From the NCBI GenBank assembly GCA_019925795.1, contig CM034297.1, positions 48,317,941 to 48,381,940 of the forward strand: a stretch of DNA of 64,000 nucleotides, given 5' to 3'. Made by a program: the position numbers and the translations under genes. Shown here piece by piece: positions 10,666 through 20,962 of this stretch. This stretch comes from Dendrobium chrysotoxum (taxonomy: Eukaryota; Streptophyta; Magnoliopsida; Asparagales; Orchidaceae). Below the pieces are notes generated by a model. That model had not been told where the DNA came from. It did not search any database and saw only the letters and a program-made list of their open reading frames with translations. Positions within the stretch are counted from its first letter, which is position 1, and every line of letters starts with the position of its first letter.

Positions 10666-11064
10666 ACTGGGGTTTGGTGGAAGAGAGTTTTGTAAGGGCT
10701 TCTCCGCCTTGCTATGGGGCTAAAAGAGAGTCACTTTAGTATAGTGCAATACCTAGAGAAGGAGTCTCTAGGGAGTGGATGTAGGTCGTGTTTGACCGAA
10801 CCACTATAAATCTGGTGTTCTCTGTTTCTGTCCTTTTAATTTTCCACATTGTTATTTTTACTGTACTTTATTTTTCTGTGGTTGAAAAAGCATTAAATTC
10901 ACAATTGTTCATACAGTAAGAACTCTATCGTACAGTACGATTTTACTAAAGTTTTTTATTTAAAAACCTTCCAAAATTCCAAGAGAATTTTAAGTACCAA
11001 TTCACCCCCCCTTGGATAGCATAGGGACATAATTAATAGGTCTAACAACCTAGTCGCACTTTTA

Positions 11065-12929
11065 ACTTTGATTCTTCCAACAGTTCTACAAGTATAATAT
11101 TTATCTTGCTCTATACAAATTTCGTCATTACATGATATACTACTAAATGAGTGTAGAAAGAAAATTAAATTATTGTTGATAGGCAATATATCATAACATT
11201 TGTGAAGATCAAATTTTAAAATTAATTTCGGCATGGCATGTGTAAAGAAAAGAATTTATCAAAGCTTCTATAATGAATGAACAACCATAATGCGATTGCA
11301 ATCATGCTCCAAACAAATGCCTCTAGTTCCAATCGTCGCGAAACATCTAACAAGACTAGAGCAAGTAGGTATAACAACTAAATGAAATGGTAATGTAGAA
11401 ACATTTGATAGTATTAGGTTCAATGAAGTTCAATCAAGAGAATATACACACGCTCAAGGGCCTAAGTGTGCAAAATGAGGTCAACAAATGGATCCCCAAC
11501 ATGTGCGGCAAATGACTAGTGAACTACAAGTGTTGGCATTGACCTCCCTATTTTTATGAAGACATAACCCAACAACCAACCAACGAAAACTCAACAAACA
11601 TCCAATTATACAATAAACAATTAATTAATGCAATGCTCACACAATTATGCGATGATTACACAACCATGTAAAGCCATATAATCATGTGGACACAATGGGA
11701 CAAAAAGGGAGAAATGGGTCCAACATTTGCCGGGGGACCATCCATACACGCTTTTCGTAGCTTGGTGGGAGGGAGCACGGTCTGACGCTTGTAGCGAGGT
11801 GGGTAGGCCCTGTACACTCTCTTCGTAGTATGACAAGGACAACCCTAAGTACTCGTATATGTGATGTCATGCATGTAAGGAAAAACTGTGTTCTCAAATA
11901 GGTACCTCGAAGACCCATACACGCTCTTCTTAGCATGATGGGATTGAAGAATCATGATCGTAGTGTCACCCGACACTTACCATACTCGCTCTTCGTAGCA
12001 TGGTGGGAAGGTCTAGCTCACCAAATTTCTCCTAAGCAGGGGTGATACTGGGAGACTGACAAAATTTTGTTTGAATTATTATTGGACATAGAAAAAAAAT
12101 TTGCAATGGAGTTTTTCTTTTTGGATCTTGGTCCATTAATATAGCTTTAGGATGTCTTCCAAACATCACACTTATTCATGTTTGAAATAGCCACGAGTTG
12201 ACAAATTATATTTCTTATTTTATCCCTCTCAACAGGCTTCTAAGTATTTTTATATCGATGCATACGATCTCTAATCTTGTATGAGTGTGCTTATATTTTG
12301 TAGCCATGAGTTAGTAAAATTTTATTTATTTTATTTAGGTCTTAATAATTTTTTTCTTTTTCATTACTCTCTTTATCAAAATCTTATGGATGCACATTTT
12401 TTACATGGACTTGAGTTGTAGATCTTTAATTTAGTCTTCAAGTATGAATAAATATTAAGCTAGATGCTCATCAACAATAATGTAATGACATACAAAGGAA
12501 ATGCATATCAAAATCCATGAGCCTAAAACCTCTAAGTTAGTGGATCCACAAACTTGTTTTCTAGAATTTTTTATATTTTTAGTAAACAATATAGTTGAGG
12601 AATTATTACAATATATTTTTCATGACCTTGAGATTGAATCTTCAATTTTGAAACTCTAAGTAAATTCTCCAACCATTTTGCATGAGCCCTTACATTAAAC
12701 ATGCAAAAAATTTTACTTGCATGGCAGAGGAAGACAAATATCTGTTAGATTTTTCATCTTTTGATCGAAAAAATTCGAGACATCCAATAAATATAATTAA
12801 CAAAGTACCTTTCATAGTATAAATAATCGAAATCCATAAATAAATGCAACACATCCTACATTAGTTTTACTACTATCAAACTTCCATAATTACAATTTCA
12901 AATTTTTTATATATAACACACATAAAATG
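11065..12929. other. Intergenic region without a supported gene
   Basis: Short frames only, with no recognisable domain. The right half (12060-12929) is AT-rich. The one structured part is the direct-repeat cluster at 11740-12010. Confidence 0.6.
11740..12010. repeat. Short direct-repeat cluster, TACACGCTCTTCGTAGCATG type
   Basis: Four imperfect copies of a ~26-bp block start near 11747, 11812, 11912 and 11980. The best-conserved core reads CGCTCTTCGTAGCATGGTGGG or close variants. Spacing is irregular (about 65-100 bp). Not recognised. It may be the remnant of a minisatellite or of a transposon subterminal repeat region. Confidence 0.5.
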
Positions 12930-13203
12930 GGGGGATTTACATACATGATACACTACTTAATATCATGTTATTTACATAGCTAAAACTAAAATCTTTAATA
13001 TTTCATACGTGCCACCCATAGACAACTTTTATATCAAATATGTCACTCATATTTTTCATTCAAACCATCCATACCACCCTATAAATTTTAATATTTCATT
13101 CTTGGTATTTATATTTGATCTATGGGTGATATTCATAAAATATTAAAATTTTGAAAGTTAGATATGTAAATATCATAATATAAAGTGGTATCTATGTAAA
13201 TAC
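12930..13203. mobile_element. Foldback MITE-like element in the 3' flank of the MYB gene
   Basis: The left arm (about 12934-13022) and the reverse complement of the right arm (about 13118-13203) align over ~85 bp. Both begin TTTACATA and both reach CACCCATAGA at the inner end. The central loop is about 95 bp. Length is about 270 bp with AT-rich arms. The right end abuts an A13 tract and lies ~90 bp beyond the stop codon of the minus-strand MYB gene, so it may sit in that gene's 3' UTR. No target duplication could be fixed by eye. Confidence 0.65.
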
Positions 13204-13291
13204 AAAAAAAAAAAACATAATAATTCATGACAATAATATCCTTCTCATATACCACCATGCACAACTTATCCCACCCCTTCACCTCTTGCTC

Positions 13292-13904
13292 TCAAGAAGT
13301 GATATCATGAATACTCTTCCTCTTGCTCTCCTTCTTCACATTCTGCCTCAGATAAAACTTCTGCGCGTGGCTCGCCACCTGAGTCGGCGTCCTCGTCTTC
13401 ACGGCCCATCTCGATATATTCCTCCAATCCCCTCTCCCAAATCTCTCCAGCCCCTCCAAAAACCTCCTACAAAATTTCCCCCAAAATGAATCATCAATCC
13501 CTAAACGGCCTAATCCACCGCAAATCAAAATCAATCCTCAACAGAAAAACATACCTGTGCTCATCCTCCGTCCACGGAACCCCTTTCCTCCTCCCATCCT
13601 TCGCCGGCTGCTGATCCGGCGATCGGCCGATGGGATCGTCCTCGTCTTCATCATATTCCGGCAGATCGAATCCGCCGGAATCGATGAGGGCGATGTCGTG
13701 GAGAAGAGCGATGTAATGGAGATGGATGTCTTCCGGCGACTTGCTCGGGATCTGCGACGCGATCCGAAGCCAACGATCCGGGGTTTCGTCCGGCATGTCG
13801 ACGAGGGCTTTCTCGAACGCCTTGTTCTCCTCCGGCGTCCAGCTCGCCCGATTCGTCGGGATGTTGCCGGAGCCGGTGCCGATGTGCTGGTGGCTGCCGT
13901 TCAT
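13292..13904 (-). CDS. DIVARICATA-like MYB transcription factor, two exons, short C terminus
   Basis: Predicted CDS is complement(13292..13466, 13555..13904), 174 residues, with an 88-bp GT-AG intron splitting Arg117. A nuclear DNA-binding protein is expected. An N-terminal SANT/MYB-like repeat runs from Trp22 (W-T-P-E-E-N) through Trp45 to about residue 75. An acidic linker (residues 80-97) and a basic RRKG patch (105-108) lead to the C-terminal MYB repeat, with Trp111, Trp131, Trp137 and the diagnostic SHAQKF at 149-154. The order R-like repeat, linker, SHAQK(Y/F) repeat is the DIVARICATA/MYBS family. The protein stops just after the conserved KRKSIHDIT, whereas family members are usually about 250-300 residues, so the C-terminal tail is missing or this is a short paralogue. 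An in-frame ATG at 14042 would add 46 residues unlike the family; the start at 13904 is preferred. Exon 1 is GC-rich, unlike all surrounding DNA. Confidence 0.88.
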
Positions 13905-13981
13905 GTCTGCGTTCGAAGAATAATGTCGAAGGCTGATAGCGAGATGTTGGGATGGTGCTCCGCATGGACACCGCACCGGGC

Positions 13982-13991
13982 GGCTATTTAG
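13982..13991 (-). promoter_or_regulatory. Possible TATA box of the MYB gene
   Basis: The minus strand reads CTCTAAATAG about 80 bp upstream of the preferred ATG. It lies between the two candidate start codons, so it favours the downstream one. Weak match. Confidence 0.3.
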
Positions 13992-14319
13992 AGCAAAATC
14001 TTCGGCGGTGGGAGCTGATATCGGAACTCCCACTTTAATCATTAACTTAATTTTATTTTATTTATCTTAAAATAAAATTTAATAATTTTAAAATATTTTA
14101 TAATAAAAAATAAATCATATGATATACTGAGCAACTTTTTCATGTATCATTTTTTTAAATGAAATGATTTTTATTATATTATTAAATAATTATGAGTTAA
14201 AATAATTTGAAATTTAATATATGTATTATGTATTTTTTATAAAATTGATTTCTTTATAACCGCTTTATAGCTATTTTTATAAAAAAATTGCAATCATTTT
14301 AAATGGACCCTAAGAGTTA

Positions 14320-14479
14320 AAATTATTCTGTGCGGATACAGACGCCGTCCAAAGGCGAATCAGAATGCGTCATGTCACTTTTTTGCTATATACCGCGGTC
14401 ACGTACTGATGTGTACCGAATGATGTGGCGCGTTCTAATTCGCCTCTGAATGATCCAGTATGCGGACACTGAATAATTT
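14320..14479. mobile_element. ~160-bp MITE-like inverted repeat upstream of the MYB gene
   Basis: The ends are AAATTATTC...GAATAATTT, and the homology continues inward imperfectly for ~45 bp on each side (GTGCGGATAC against GTGTCCGCATAC; GGCGAATCAGAATGCG against GGCGAATTAGAACGCG). It is GC-richer than its flanks. Superfamily is not assigned because no clear target duplication is seen. Confidence 0.6.
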
Positions 14480-15136
14480 CTCTCCTAAGAGGCTATTAAT
14501 TTGCTGAAAAAAAAGTGAATGTAATGAAAGCTCAATGATGATGGTGATCAATAGTAACCTGTGGCATGTGCGATGGGAGGCCAGTGGCTACAATAGACAG
14601 GCAATGGCAAGTAGCGATCGCTAGCAAAACAGGAGTAAACTTGCGATATATTTTAAATTTTGATTTGAATTTATTAAAAATAAACTATAAATATGAATTT
14701 GAAAAATACCAAAACTTTTAAAATATATGTATATGACATATTTAACACTCACATTTTATCAAATTAAAAAACCACTAAATAAGTAATTTGAAAAAAAAAA
14801 GTAGTAATTTAAAAAATGAGCATTGTTGAACAAATTAATTGAATAAATAATTATGATTGAGGAAGATGAATTAAGTAATATTTATTATCGCCTGCAGGTA
14901 TCAAAGGACAAGACACAAACGTTCGCTTGTGGCGGCGCAGTGGATAAGCTTCGTAGCGGGAATGCACACGTGTAAGCCACGATGGGAGAGCAGATTTCAA
15001 CGGACGTAATATGCAAATCTCAGCCGTGCTTTTTGGATCAGATGGATGTGAGGATCACGGCGTGGGCGGCTGGCTGATTGCGACGCCTTGCTCTAATGTT
15101 CGGATTTAGTTTCCAATTGGACCCTTACACTCGCGG

Positions 15137-15139
<3 letters not shown>
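14480..15139. other. Intergenic region with a G-box-like site; no gene seen
   Basis: No coding frame is supported. 14880-15120 is GC-richer than its flanks and includes ACACGTGT (about 14968), a G-box/ABRE-like core. It could be promoter remains of a lost or displaced gene. Confidence 0.35.

Positions 15140-15190
<51 letters not shown>
15140..15190. repeat. (AT)n microsatellite, about 25 units
   Basis: Uninterrupted AT dinucleotides. Confidence 0.97.
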
Positions 15191-15193
<3 letters not shown>

Positions 15194-16870
15194 TTGGCAA
15201 CTTATAAAAATTAAATTGTGGGCTTTTCGGGCTCCAATTTTAGTAAATTTATAATCAAATTGAATGTCTCTGTGAGATGAATACAATGACACTAAAATCA
15301 TTCCAATTTGAGCCCAAATGGGCCTAAAGCAAATTATCAAAGCATTTTTTGAAGCTTTAATGCATAAAATTGGGTGATCAAATGATCTCCAAATATGACA
15401 TGCTTGTAGTTGAATCGAGCAGCTCGATGAGCTGAATCCAACGGGCCCAAGATCGCTTTATTATGATATCATTAAGGCACAGAAATGTTGGATGAATACT
15501 CCATGATTGAGGGAATTAATATGGACTGTCTGATGGAGCACTCTAAATATACTTTTGATATTCTTCATATTTACAGGACAGGACATCTCACTATTAAAAT
15601 CTATAAATAGACCACCTCTTCCCATATGAAAGGGGGTTGGGACCTTTAGAAGCTTGGATCTTCGCTAGAGATCAAGAAAGCTATAAGACTTGAAAAATTG
15701 CGGAGCTCCACTCCGACACCGCCACTGGTGAAACCTCATCGCCCGGCCACTGTTGTTGAACATATGCTCGAACATCGCCATAGGAACTCGGTCTGGCCAC
15801 CTCCAGCGACTACAATTCTTCCGACCTTCGTCGCCCTTCAACTATGATCCCTTCAACCACTATCGCCCGCCAACTACAGACCCTCTGACCTCCATCACTC
15901 GTCAGCTATGGTCCTTTCAACCACCATCGACTATTGACTATGATCCCTCAAACCACCTTCACCCTCCGACTACAGTACCTCCGATCACCATCGCCTACCA
16001 ACTACGGTCCCTCCGACCTCTATTACCTGTAGACTACGGTTGCCCTGACCTCCGTTGCTCTTCGACTATAGTCCCCCTGACCTCGGTCGCCCGTTAACTA
16101 CACTCCTCCTAACCTTCATCACCCGTCGACTATAGTCCCTCCCACTACTATTGCCCGTCGACTATGGTACCTCCCACCATTATTGCCCACTGACTATGAT
16201 CTATATGACCTTGGTCTCCCGACAATGATCCTTCAACCTATATTGCCCGGTGACTATGATCTCTCTGACCTCTGTTATCGAAAAATGATCCCTCTGACCA
16301 TGGCCGTCTAACTATAGTCCCTTCGACCACCATCGCCCAACTATTGTTCTTTTGACCTCCGCCAATTGTTGACTACGATCCCTTCGACCTCTATCACTAT
16401 CTAAGGTCCCTCCGACCACCGTCACCCAACTACGGTCCTTCCGACCTTCGTCACTTACCGACTATGGTCCCCTCAACCTCTGCCGCCCAAATACAGTCAT
16501 ACAAACCAAATGAACAGGCCAATACTCTCTCGAGAACAACTCTCATAACATTAGGTTATTTCAACCCCAATAATGTAAAGTGATCTATATGATGTATATT
16601 TGCTACATTGAGCCAACACCTTCCCTCAATAAAGAATATTATGTGTAATTAACAATAAATACTAGTAAATTTATTCAAACTGGGCAAGACCCTATGATTT
16701 TCCCCTTTTTAAAGGGTTTCATGTAAAAAATCTTGGTGTCTCTTATGACTATTGCATCCCTCTGTCTCATCTGTCTGTGTGATGGATCTTCATACAAAGC
16801 TAGGAGGCTAAACTCTATATCGCTCTACCTCCATGAATGTTCTAGGATGCAACAATATAATTTTGAAATT
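15191..16870 (+). mobile_element. Candidate solo LTR or LTR fragment
   Basis: A TATA-like box (TCTATAAATAGA, about 15600-15611) lies mid-region. Near the right side, 16690-16745 reads like the R-U5 part of plant copia LTRs: CAAGACC, a short hairpin CCCCTTTTTAAAGGG, TTTCATGTAAAAA, CTTGGTGTC. No PBS, coding sequence or target duplication is found, so the termini are uncertain. The minisatellite at 15838-16498 lies inside. Confidence 0.35.
15838..16498. repeat. ~33-bp minisatellite, about 20 imperfect copies
   Basis: Core unit approximates GACTACGGTCCCTCCGACC followed by a CACCATCGCCCGTC-like half. Unit length is usually 32-33 bp. It creates a 114-codon open frame (15753-16097) rich in Pro, Thr and Ser, which is a by-product of repeat length and not a supported gene. 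Confidence 0.8.
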
Positions 16871-17250
16871 TTGATTATTATAATAGAAGAGAATCAAATA
16901 TAATGTATTTTATTTATTAATTTAAAATGTATAATTTAACTTATTTTTAATGAATTATAAAATTATAAGATGTTGCAAATTTTTAAATATATTGACTTGT
17001 TTTTCCCATTCATCGTCACCGCCACCATCAACATTGTTAGCCCCATCATCATTGATGTCACCCTCTGCTGCCACCCTTGGTGTAAATTACTATTGCTGAT
17101 ACCATCCACCATTTTGGACACCAACACTGCCTCCGGCTAGCACCGATCACTATTGTTGCCTGGCGCCTACCATCTATGGCCCCTTAATATCTTAAACATT
17201 TAAAAGTAAGGTTTATTTTACATCAATTCAAAATCAAATGAAATGTCAAT
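16871..17250. other. AT-rich region with a low-complexity CAC/CAT/GCC stretch
   Basis: No gene seen. 17010-17180 is a degenerate run of CACC, CATC and GCC triplets similar in flavour to, but not clearly part of, the minisatellite to its left. Confidence 0.5.
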
Positions 17251-17713
17251 CGAAGAAAAGAAAGCTGCTATTTCAGTAGAGATTTCCGAGAAAAAAATCA
17301 GACAAAAAGTACCAATTTTACTATGTTGGAGAACTTACAACAGAGTGTAATCAAGAAGGAAAATAATCCAACAATTAAGATATTTTGAATAATGACATTA
17401 AAAAATAAGTGCTTAAACCTTTGATTTGAAGACTATCCACAGTGTTAAAACCATTCAATCAAGCCTTTCACATCCGAAGAAAAGAAAGCTACTATTTCAA
17501 TAAAGATTTTCAAGCGAAAAATCAGACAAAAGTACCAATTTTACTATGTTGGAGAACTTACAATAGAGTGTAATCAAGGAGGAAAACAACCCAACAATTA
17601 AGATATTTTTAATAAGCCACATTGAACAATGACATTGAAAAATAAGTGCTTAAACCTCTGATTTGAAGACTATCCACAGTGTTAAAACCATTCAATCAAG
17701 CCTTTCACATATA
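17251..17713. repeat. Tandem duplication, 224-bp unit, two copies
   Basis: Unit 1 is 17251-17474; unit 2 is 17475 to about 17713. Both start CGAAGAAAAGAAAGCT and run through CCAATTTTACTATGTTGGAG and GACTATCCACAGTGTT to AAGCCTTTCACAT. Unit 2 carries ~15 extra bases (near 17613-17630). The source sequence is not recognised. On the minus strand the copies and the right flank give short frames with no known domain. Confidence 0.85.
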
Positions 17714-18110
17714 AATATAGAGTATGTAATTGAATGCTTCTTGGATCAAAAAATAAATTTCTTGGCATCAGAAAAGGAGAAGCTATCTTCATCACAGTTG
17801 GTTTTAAAGCCCTCCATACAAATAGATAAATGATTATTGTCATAACAACAAATAGAGGCATAAGCCTTATGCAAACCAAGAGTTTAGCAAAGAGGATCCA
17901 GAAATGAAATTCCAATGCCTTCTGATTTTACAGGCTTAATTAAGATTTGAAGGGGATAGAAAACCATAGTCACCATTCTTGTGAAGCTAGCCCTTGTTTG
18001 GGATAGCTTTTCGATTGTTTTTGTGTTGGAAAAATCAATCAATAAAGAATAATGTATAATGTTTGTATGACAGTTTCTACACAGCTTTTCTAAATTTGTC
18101 TTTAACAAGC
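17714..18110. other. Left flank of the gypsy complex; nothing recognised
   Basis: Short minus-strand frames of 77-105 codons cross this region (17682-17915 and 17884-18201), but no domain is recognisable and one runs into the LTR. They may be remains of an old gene or repeat. Confidence 0.4.
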
Positions 18111-18129
18111 TATTAACCTCATTTTTGTA

Positions 18130-19080
18130 TGAGGTCAGTAGGACCAATCCAGACCTTAGGATCTTTCTAATCCTTAGGATCAATCCTGACCCTAGGATCA
18201 ATCTGATCCTAGATCAATCCAGATTCAAATTAATCCTGATCTCAGATCAATCTAGTCTCCAGATTATTCTAGACCCTAGGATTTTTCCTAGATTTTAGAT
18301 CTTAAGATCTATTCTAGACCCTATGATTCTTTTTAGGTTTTAGAGCTCAAGATCATTCTAGACCCTAGGATTAATCTGATTCTAGATCAATCCAGACTTT
18401 AATATCAATCCAGAATCAAATTATTCCTGACCCTATATCTATTCAAACTCCAGATCAACCCAGATCTTAAGTCAATCTATTTCAAGACTCAAATCGATCC
18501 ATATCTTAATATAATTTCAGCCTCTGATTAATCTAGATTTTAGTTCAATCTAGATTCAAGCTCCTGATCTATTCAGGACTTTAAAACCTATTTTAGACCC
18601 TAAGATCTTCCTAGAATCTAGATTTTAAGATCTACTCTAGATCCTAAAACTCTTTTAAACCCTAGAACCTAGGATTTCTTAGACTTTAAAGACCTCCTAG
18701 ATCCTAGACCATAGGATTCTTCCTAGACTCTAGATCTTAGGATTTACTCTAGACTTTAGGATTCTTTATAGACACTAGATCTTAGATTCACCTAGATCCT
18801 AGGATCATTCTAGAATCTAAAACCCTAGGATATCTAGACACCAGAATTTTCCTAGATTTCAAATCTTAGGATCTACCCATATCCTAGATCTACCTAGACT
18901 CTGGATCAATCTAGGTCTTAGGATTCTCCTAGACCTTTGATCTTTCTAGATCTCAAATTTATTCAAACTCCAGACCAACCCAGACTTTAAATCAATCTAT
19001 TCAAGATTCAAATCAATCCAGAGCTTAATTTGATGCAAATCCCTGACCAATCTTAATCTTTAAACAACCCAGATCTAGTT
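18130..19080 (+). repeat. Degenerate CTAG-rich array inside the LTR
   Basis: About 950 bp built from variations of GATCCTAGG, TCTAGACC, TTAGGATC and AATCTAGATC, spaced roughly every 20-25 bp. Homologous arrays occur at 32400-33350 (plus) and 58130-58770 (minus). The solo LTR at 34375-39863 lacks it. Confidence 0.8.
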
Positions 19081-19549
19081 GTCACAGCCTCGAACATGAC
19101 CTTAATCCTATCTAATCATCTATAATCACCCAAATGATTGTAAATGATTTAAGTAGTTCAAACCCTATCATTCAAACTCAAAAGTCAGCTCAAAACCAGA
19201 AATCCAGATCAAATTCTAAGGCCAAAGGTCTAAGTCCTGAAAGCCTTTTCCAGTAAATATTTGAACATTTTAAAACCCTATCAAATGACCTCTGATTCAG
19301 GGTCTGTCAGTCCCACACTGATGTGATATGTCTCTAAAAGAAACCCTCCAATTTAGAGCTCATTCTGAGGTCTCTAACCCCAAAAAATTTGATTGAATTC
19401 AAAGGCTATAAAACCTTTAAATATTTACAGTCTATGCCACTGGACCTATCACCTAGTGGATTTTTTATCCTGGAGCTTTCTCCAAAGCTTCAAATCACTT
19501 CCAGACCCTTGATTATGACTCATTGAGCAATAAACTATATCTTGTTGGA

Positions 19550-20500
19550 CTCACCCTGACCCATAATTGATCAGGGTTCAAAATGACCAAAACACCCCTA
19601 TGGGTGTAAATGGTCATTTGAACCAAATGAGCTCCAAATTAAATGCAACCACCTCCAGCAAATTTCAATCATCAAATCAAACATGTTGGACCCAAAACTA
19701 GCCCCTAGGTTAATTTGGTTGACCAAACAGGCCTTTAAAGGTCAAAATAGGTCATTTTGATCAAATGAACTCCTCAGACATTAGGACCACCTTCATTGAT
19801 CTCCAAATGTTATTTTGAATCTGTTGATCCCATTCCCAGACTCTGGACCCACTTGGTTGACCAAGTCAACCAGGGTTGACCTAAAGGCCCATTAAGGGCC
19901 CAAACAGGTCATTTTGACTAAACGACTTCTCCAGACCTTGAGATTATCACCAGTAGACTCAGAATATCATTCTGAACTGGTTGGACCCAATCCCTAACCC
20001 TGGGTCAACCTAGTTGACCAAGTCAACATAGTTGACCCATTAGGCCCATTAAAGGCCTAAATAGGTCATTTTGATCAAGATGACCATTTCAACCCTCTAA
20101 CTCACCTCTATCAGACTCAAAATATCAAATTAGACACATTGAGTTCAAATTCAGGTCTTGGGTCAACCTCGTTGACCAAGTGAACCTAGGTTGACCTAAA
20201 TCCCCTTTAAGGCTTTAATGGGTTATTTCAACCCATTTAATATAAAAAAAACCCTTTCAAGCTTTAAACTAACTCCAAATCATGGCCTAAATCTTTTTTT
20301 TATCATGGGCCAATCAAACCCAAGTCAAGTTGACCAAGTCAACTCATTAGAATTTGGTCAAACCCATTCAAAACCTCCTACATCATTTCAAAATCTAATC
20401 TCTTGATTTAATGTTCATTTTAAATAACCCCTTGGTGCTACTTAGCTGCCACATCATCATCCATGAGGATTGGTTAACTAGTCAACCTACTCAACAAGTC
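19550..20500 (+). repeat. ~155-160-bp LTR repeats rich in inverted TTGAC pairs
   Basis: Three to four imperfect units share GGTCATTTTGATCAAATGA, CTCC(A)AGAC, GACCCTGG and GGTTGACCAAGTCAACC. The last is a perfect 7-3-7 inverted repeat at 19855-19871. Each arm contains TTGAC(C), the W-box core bound by plant WRKY factors. Matching arrays are at 33835-34370 plus 39890-40430, and on the minus strand at 57050-57680. Confidence 0.75.
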
Positions 20501-20962
20501 TCCAAATGGGCAAAGAGTGGTCAAAGTAGTCAAATCCTTTCCTAAGCCCACTCCAAACCATTTAAACCCTCTCCAACCCATCCAAGGTTCTCCTTTACTG
20601 CCACCTCAGCAGTCCAAGGAACTTTGATTGGTCAAATAGTCAAAGCAAGGCTTTAGAGTGGTCAAAATAGGTTAAAATCCCTATTAGGCTAATCTCCCAT
20701 TGATCCAAATCCTCTCCAGCTGCTTGGAGGGATTCCAAAACTTTCCTAGAGCCATCCCTAGCCTTTAGATGGAGATCAAATGGTTTCTATTCAATCCATA
20801 TGCTCACTAGAGGACAAAGGACCCTTTACACATGGAATGTCCTTGTGTCCTTGATTCCCCTACCTCCCACCTACTCCCTGGACACATGTCAAACATCAGG
20901 GAGTGTTTTCAAGCCATCTCAGCCATTGATTCAATCTGGAGATATTTGAATAGGGCAATACC

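Larger units (their letters stand above)
1..11064 (+). mobile_element. Ty1/copia LTR retrotransposon, Sirevirus-like, env-class, decayed (5' end outside window)
   Basis: Order seen: partial 5' LTR, PBS matching initiator tRNA-Met, gag, protease, integrase, RT, RNase H, a further ORF downstream of pol, multiple polypurine tracts, 3' LTR. Integrase before RT defines Ty1/copia. The long LTR, the extra ORF after RNase H and the repeated GGGGGAG tracts before the 3' LTR are traits described for plant Sireviruses. All coding parts have stops and frameshifts, so the copy is not autonomous. The 5' target-site duplication cannot be checked because the first ~520 bp of the 5' LTR lie outside the window. 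Confidence 0.9.
9318..11064 (+). mobile_element. 3' LTR of the Sirevirus-like element
   Basis: It begins TGTTATGATTTG directly after the polypurine tract and ends at a position aligning with the 5' LTR terminus at 1248. The expected CA end has decayed to AA at about 11063-11064. Length is about 1.75 kb. It holds GTACG-rich direct repeats (9720-10240), the 4-copy GGAGGGTG repeat (10497-10665) and the TATA-like box (about 10803-10810). Confidence 0.88.
18111..20962 (+). mobile_element. 5' LTR of Ty3/gypsy Tat-lineage element A, 3' half deleted
   Basis: It begins TATTAACCTC, matching the TGTTGACCTC terminus seen at the other copies. It aligns at very high identity with 32378-34374 and then 39869-40710. 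The match stops at GCAATACC (20955-20962), where the sequence passes directly into pol. The missing part would be the rest of the ~8-kb LTR, the PBS, gag and the start of protease. AGCTCTCA occurs just past the break in both sequences, so the joint has short homology nearby. Confidence 0.85.

Noticed and set aside
11531..11580. TGTTGGCATTGACCTCCC followed by ATTTTTATGAAG, resembling the Tat LTR terminus
   Set aside because: Similarity is limited to ~20 bases and the following 200 bp match none of the LTR copies; probably chance.
13557..13991. 144-codon plus-strand frame over the MYB exon
   Set aside because: Antisense shadow of the GC-rich MYB exon 1; the minus strand has the recognisable domains and splice sites.
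15753..16097. 114-codon frame rich in Pro, Thr, Ser
   Set aside because: Created by the ~33-bp minisatellite; no start context, no domain, and it ends within the array.
16690..16745. Firm assignment of a copia solo LTR
   Set aside because: The R-U5-like block is suggestive, but no terminal TG/CA pair with a TSD could be found, so it is kept only as a low-confidence candidate.
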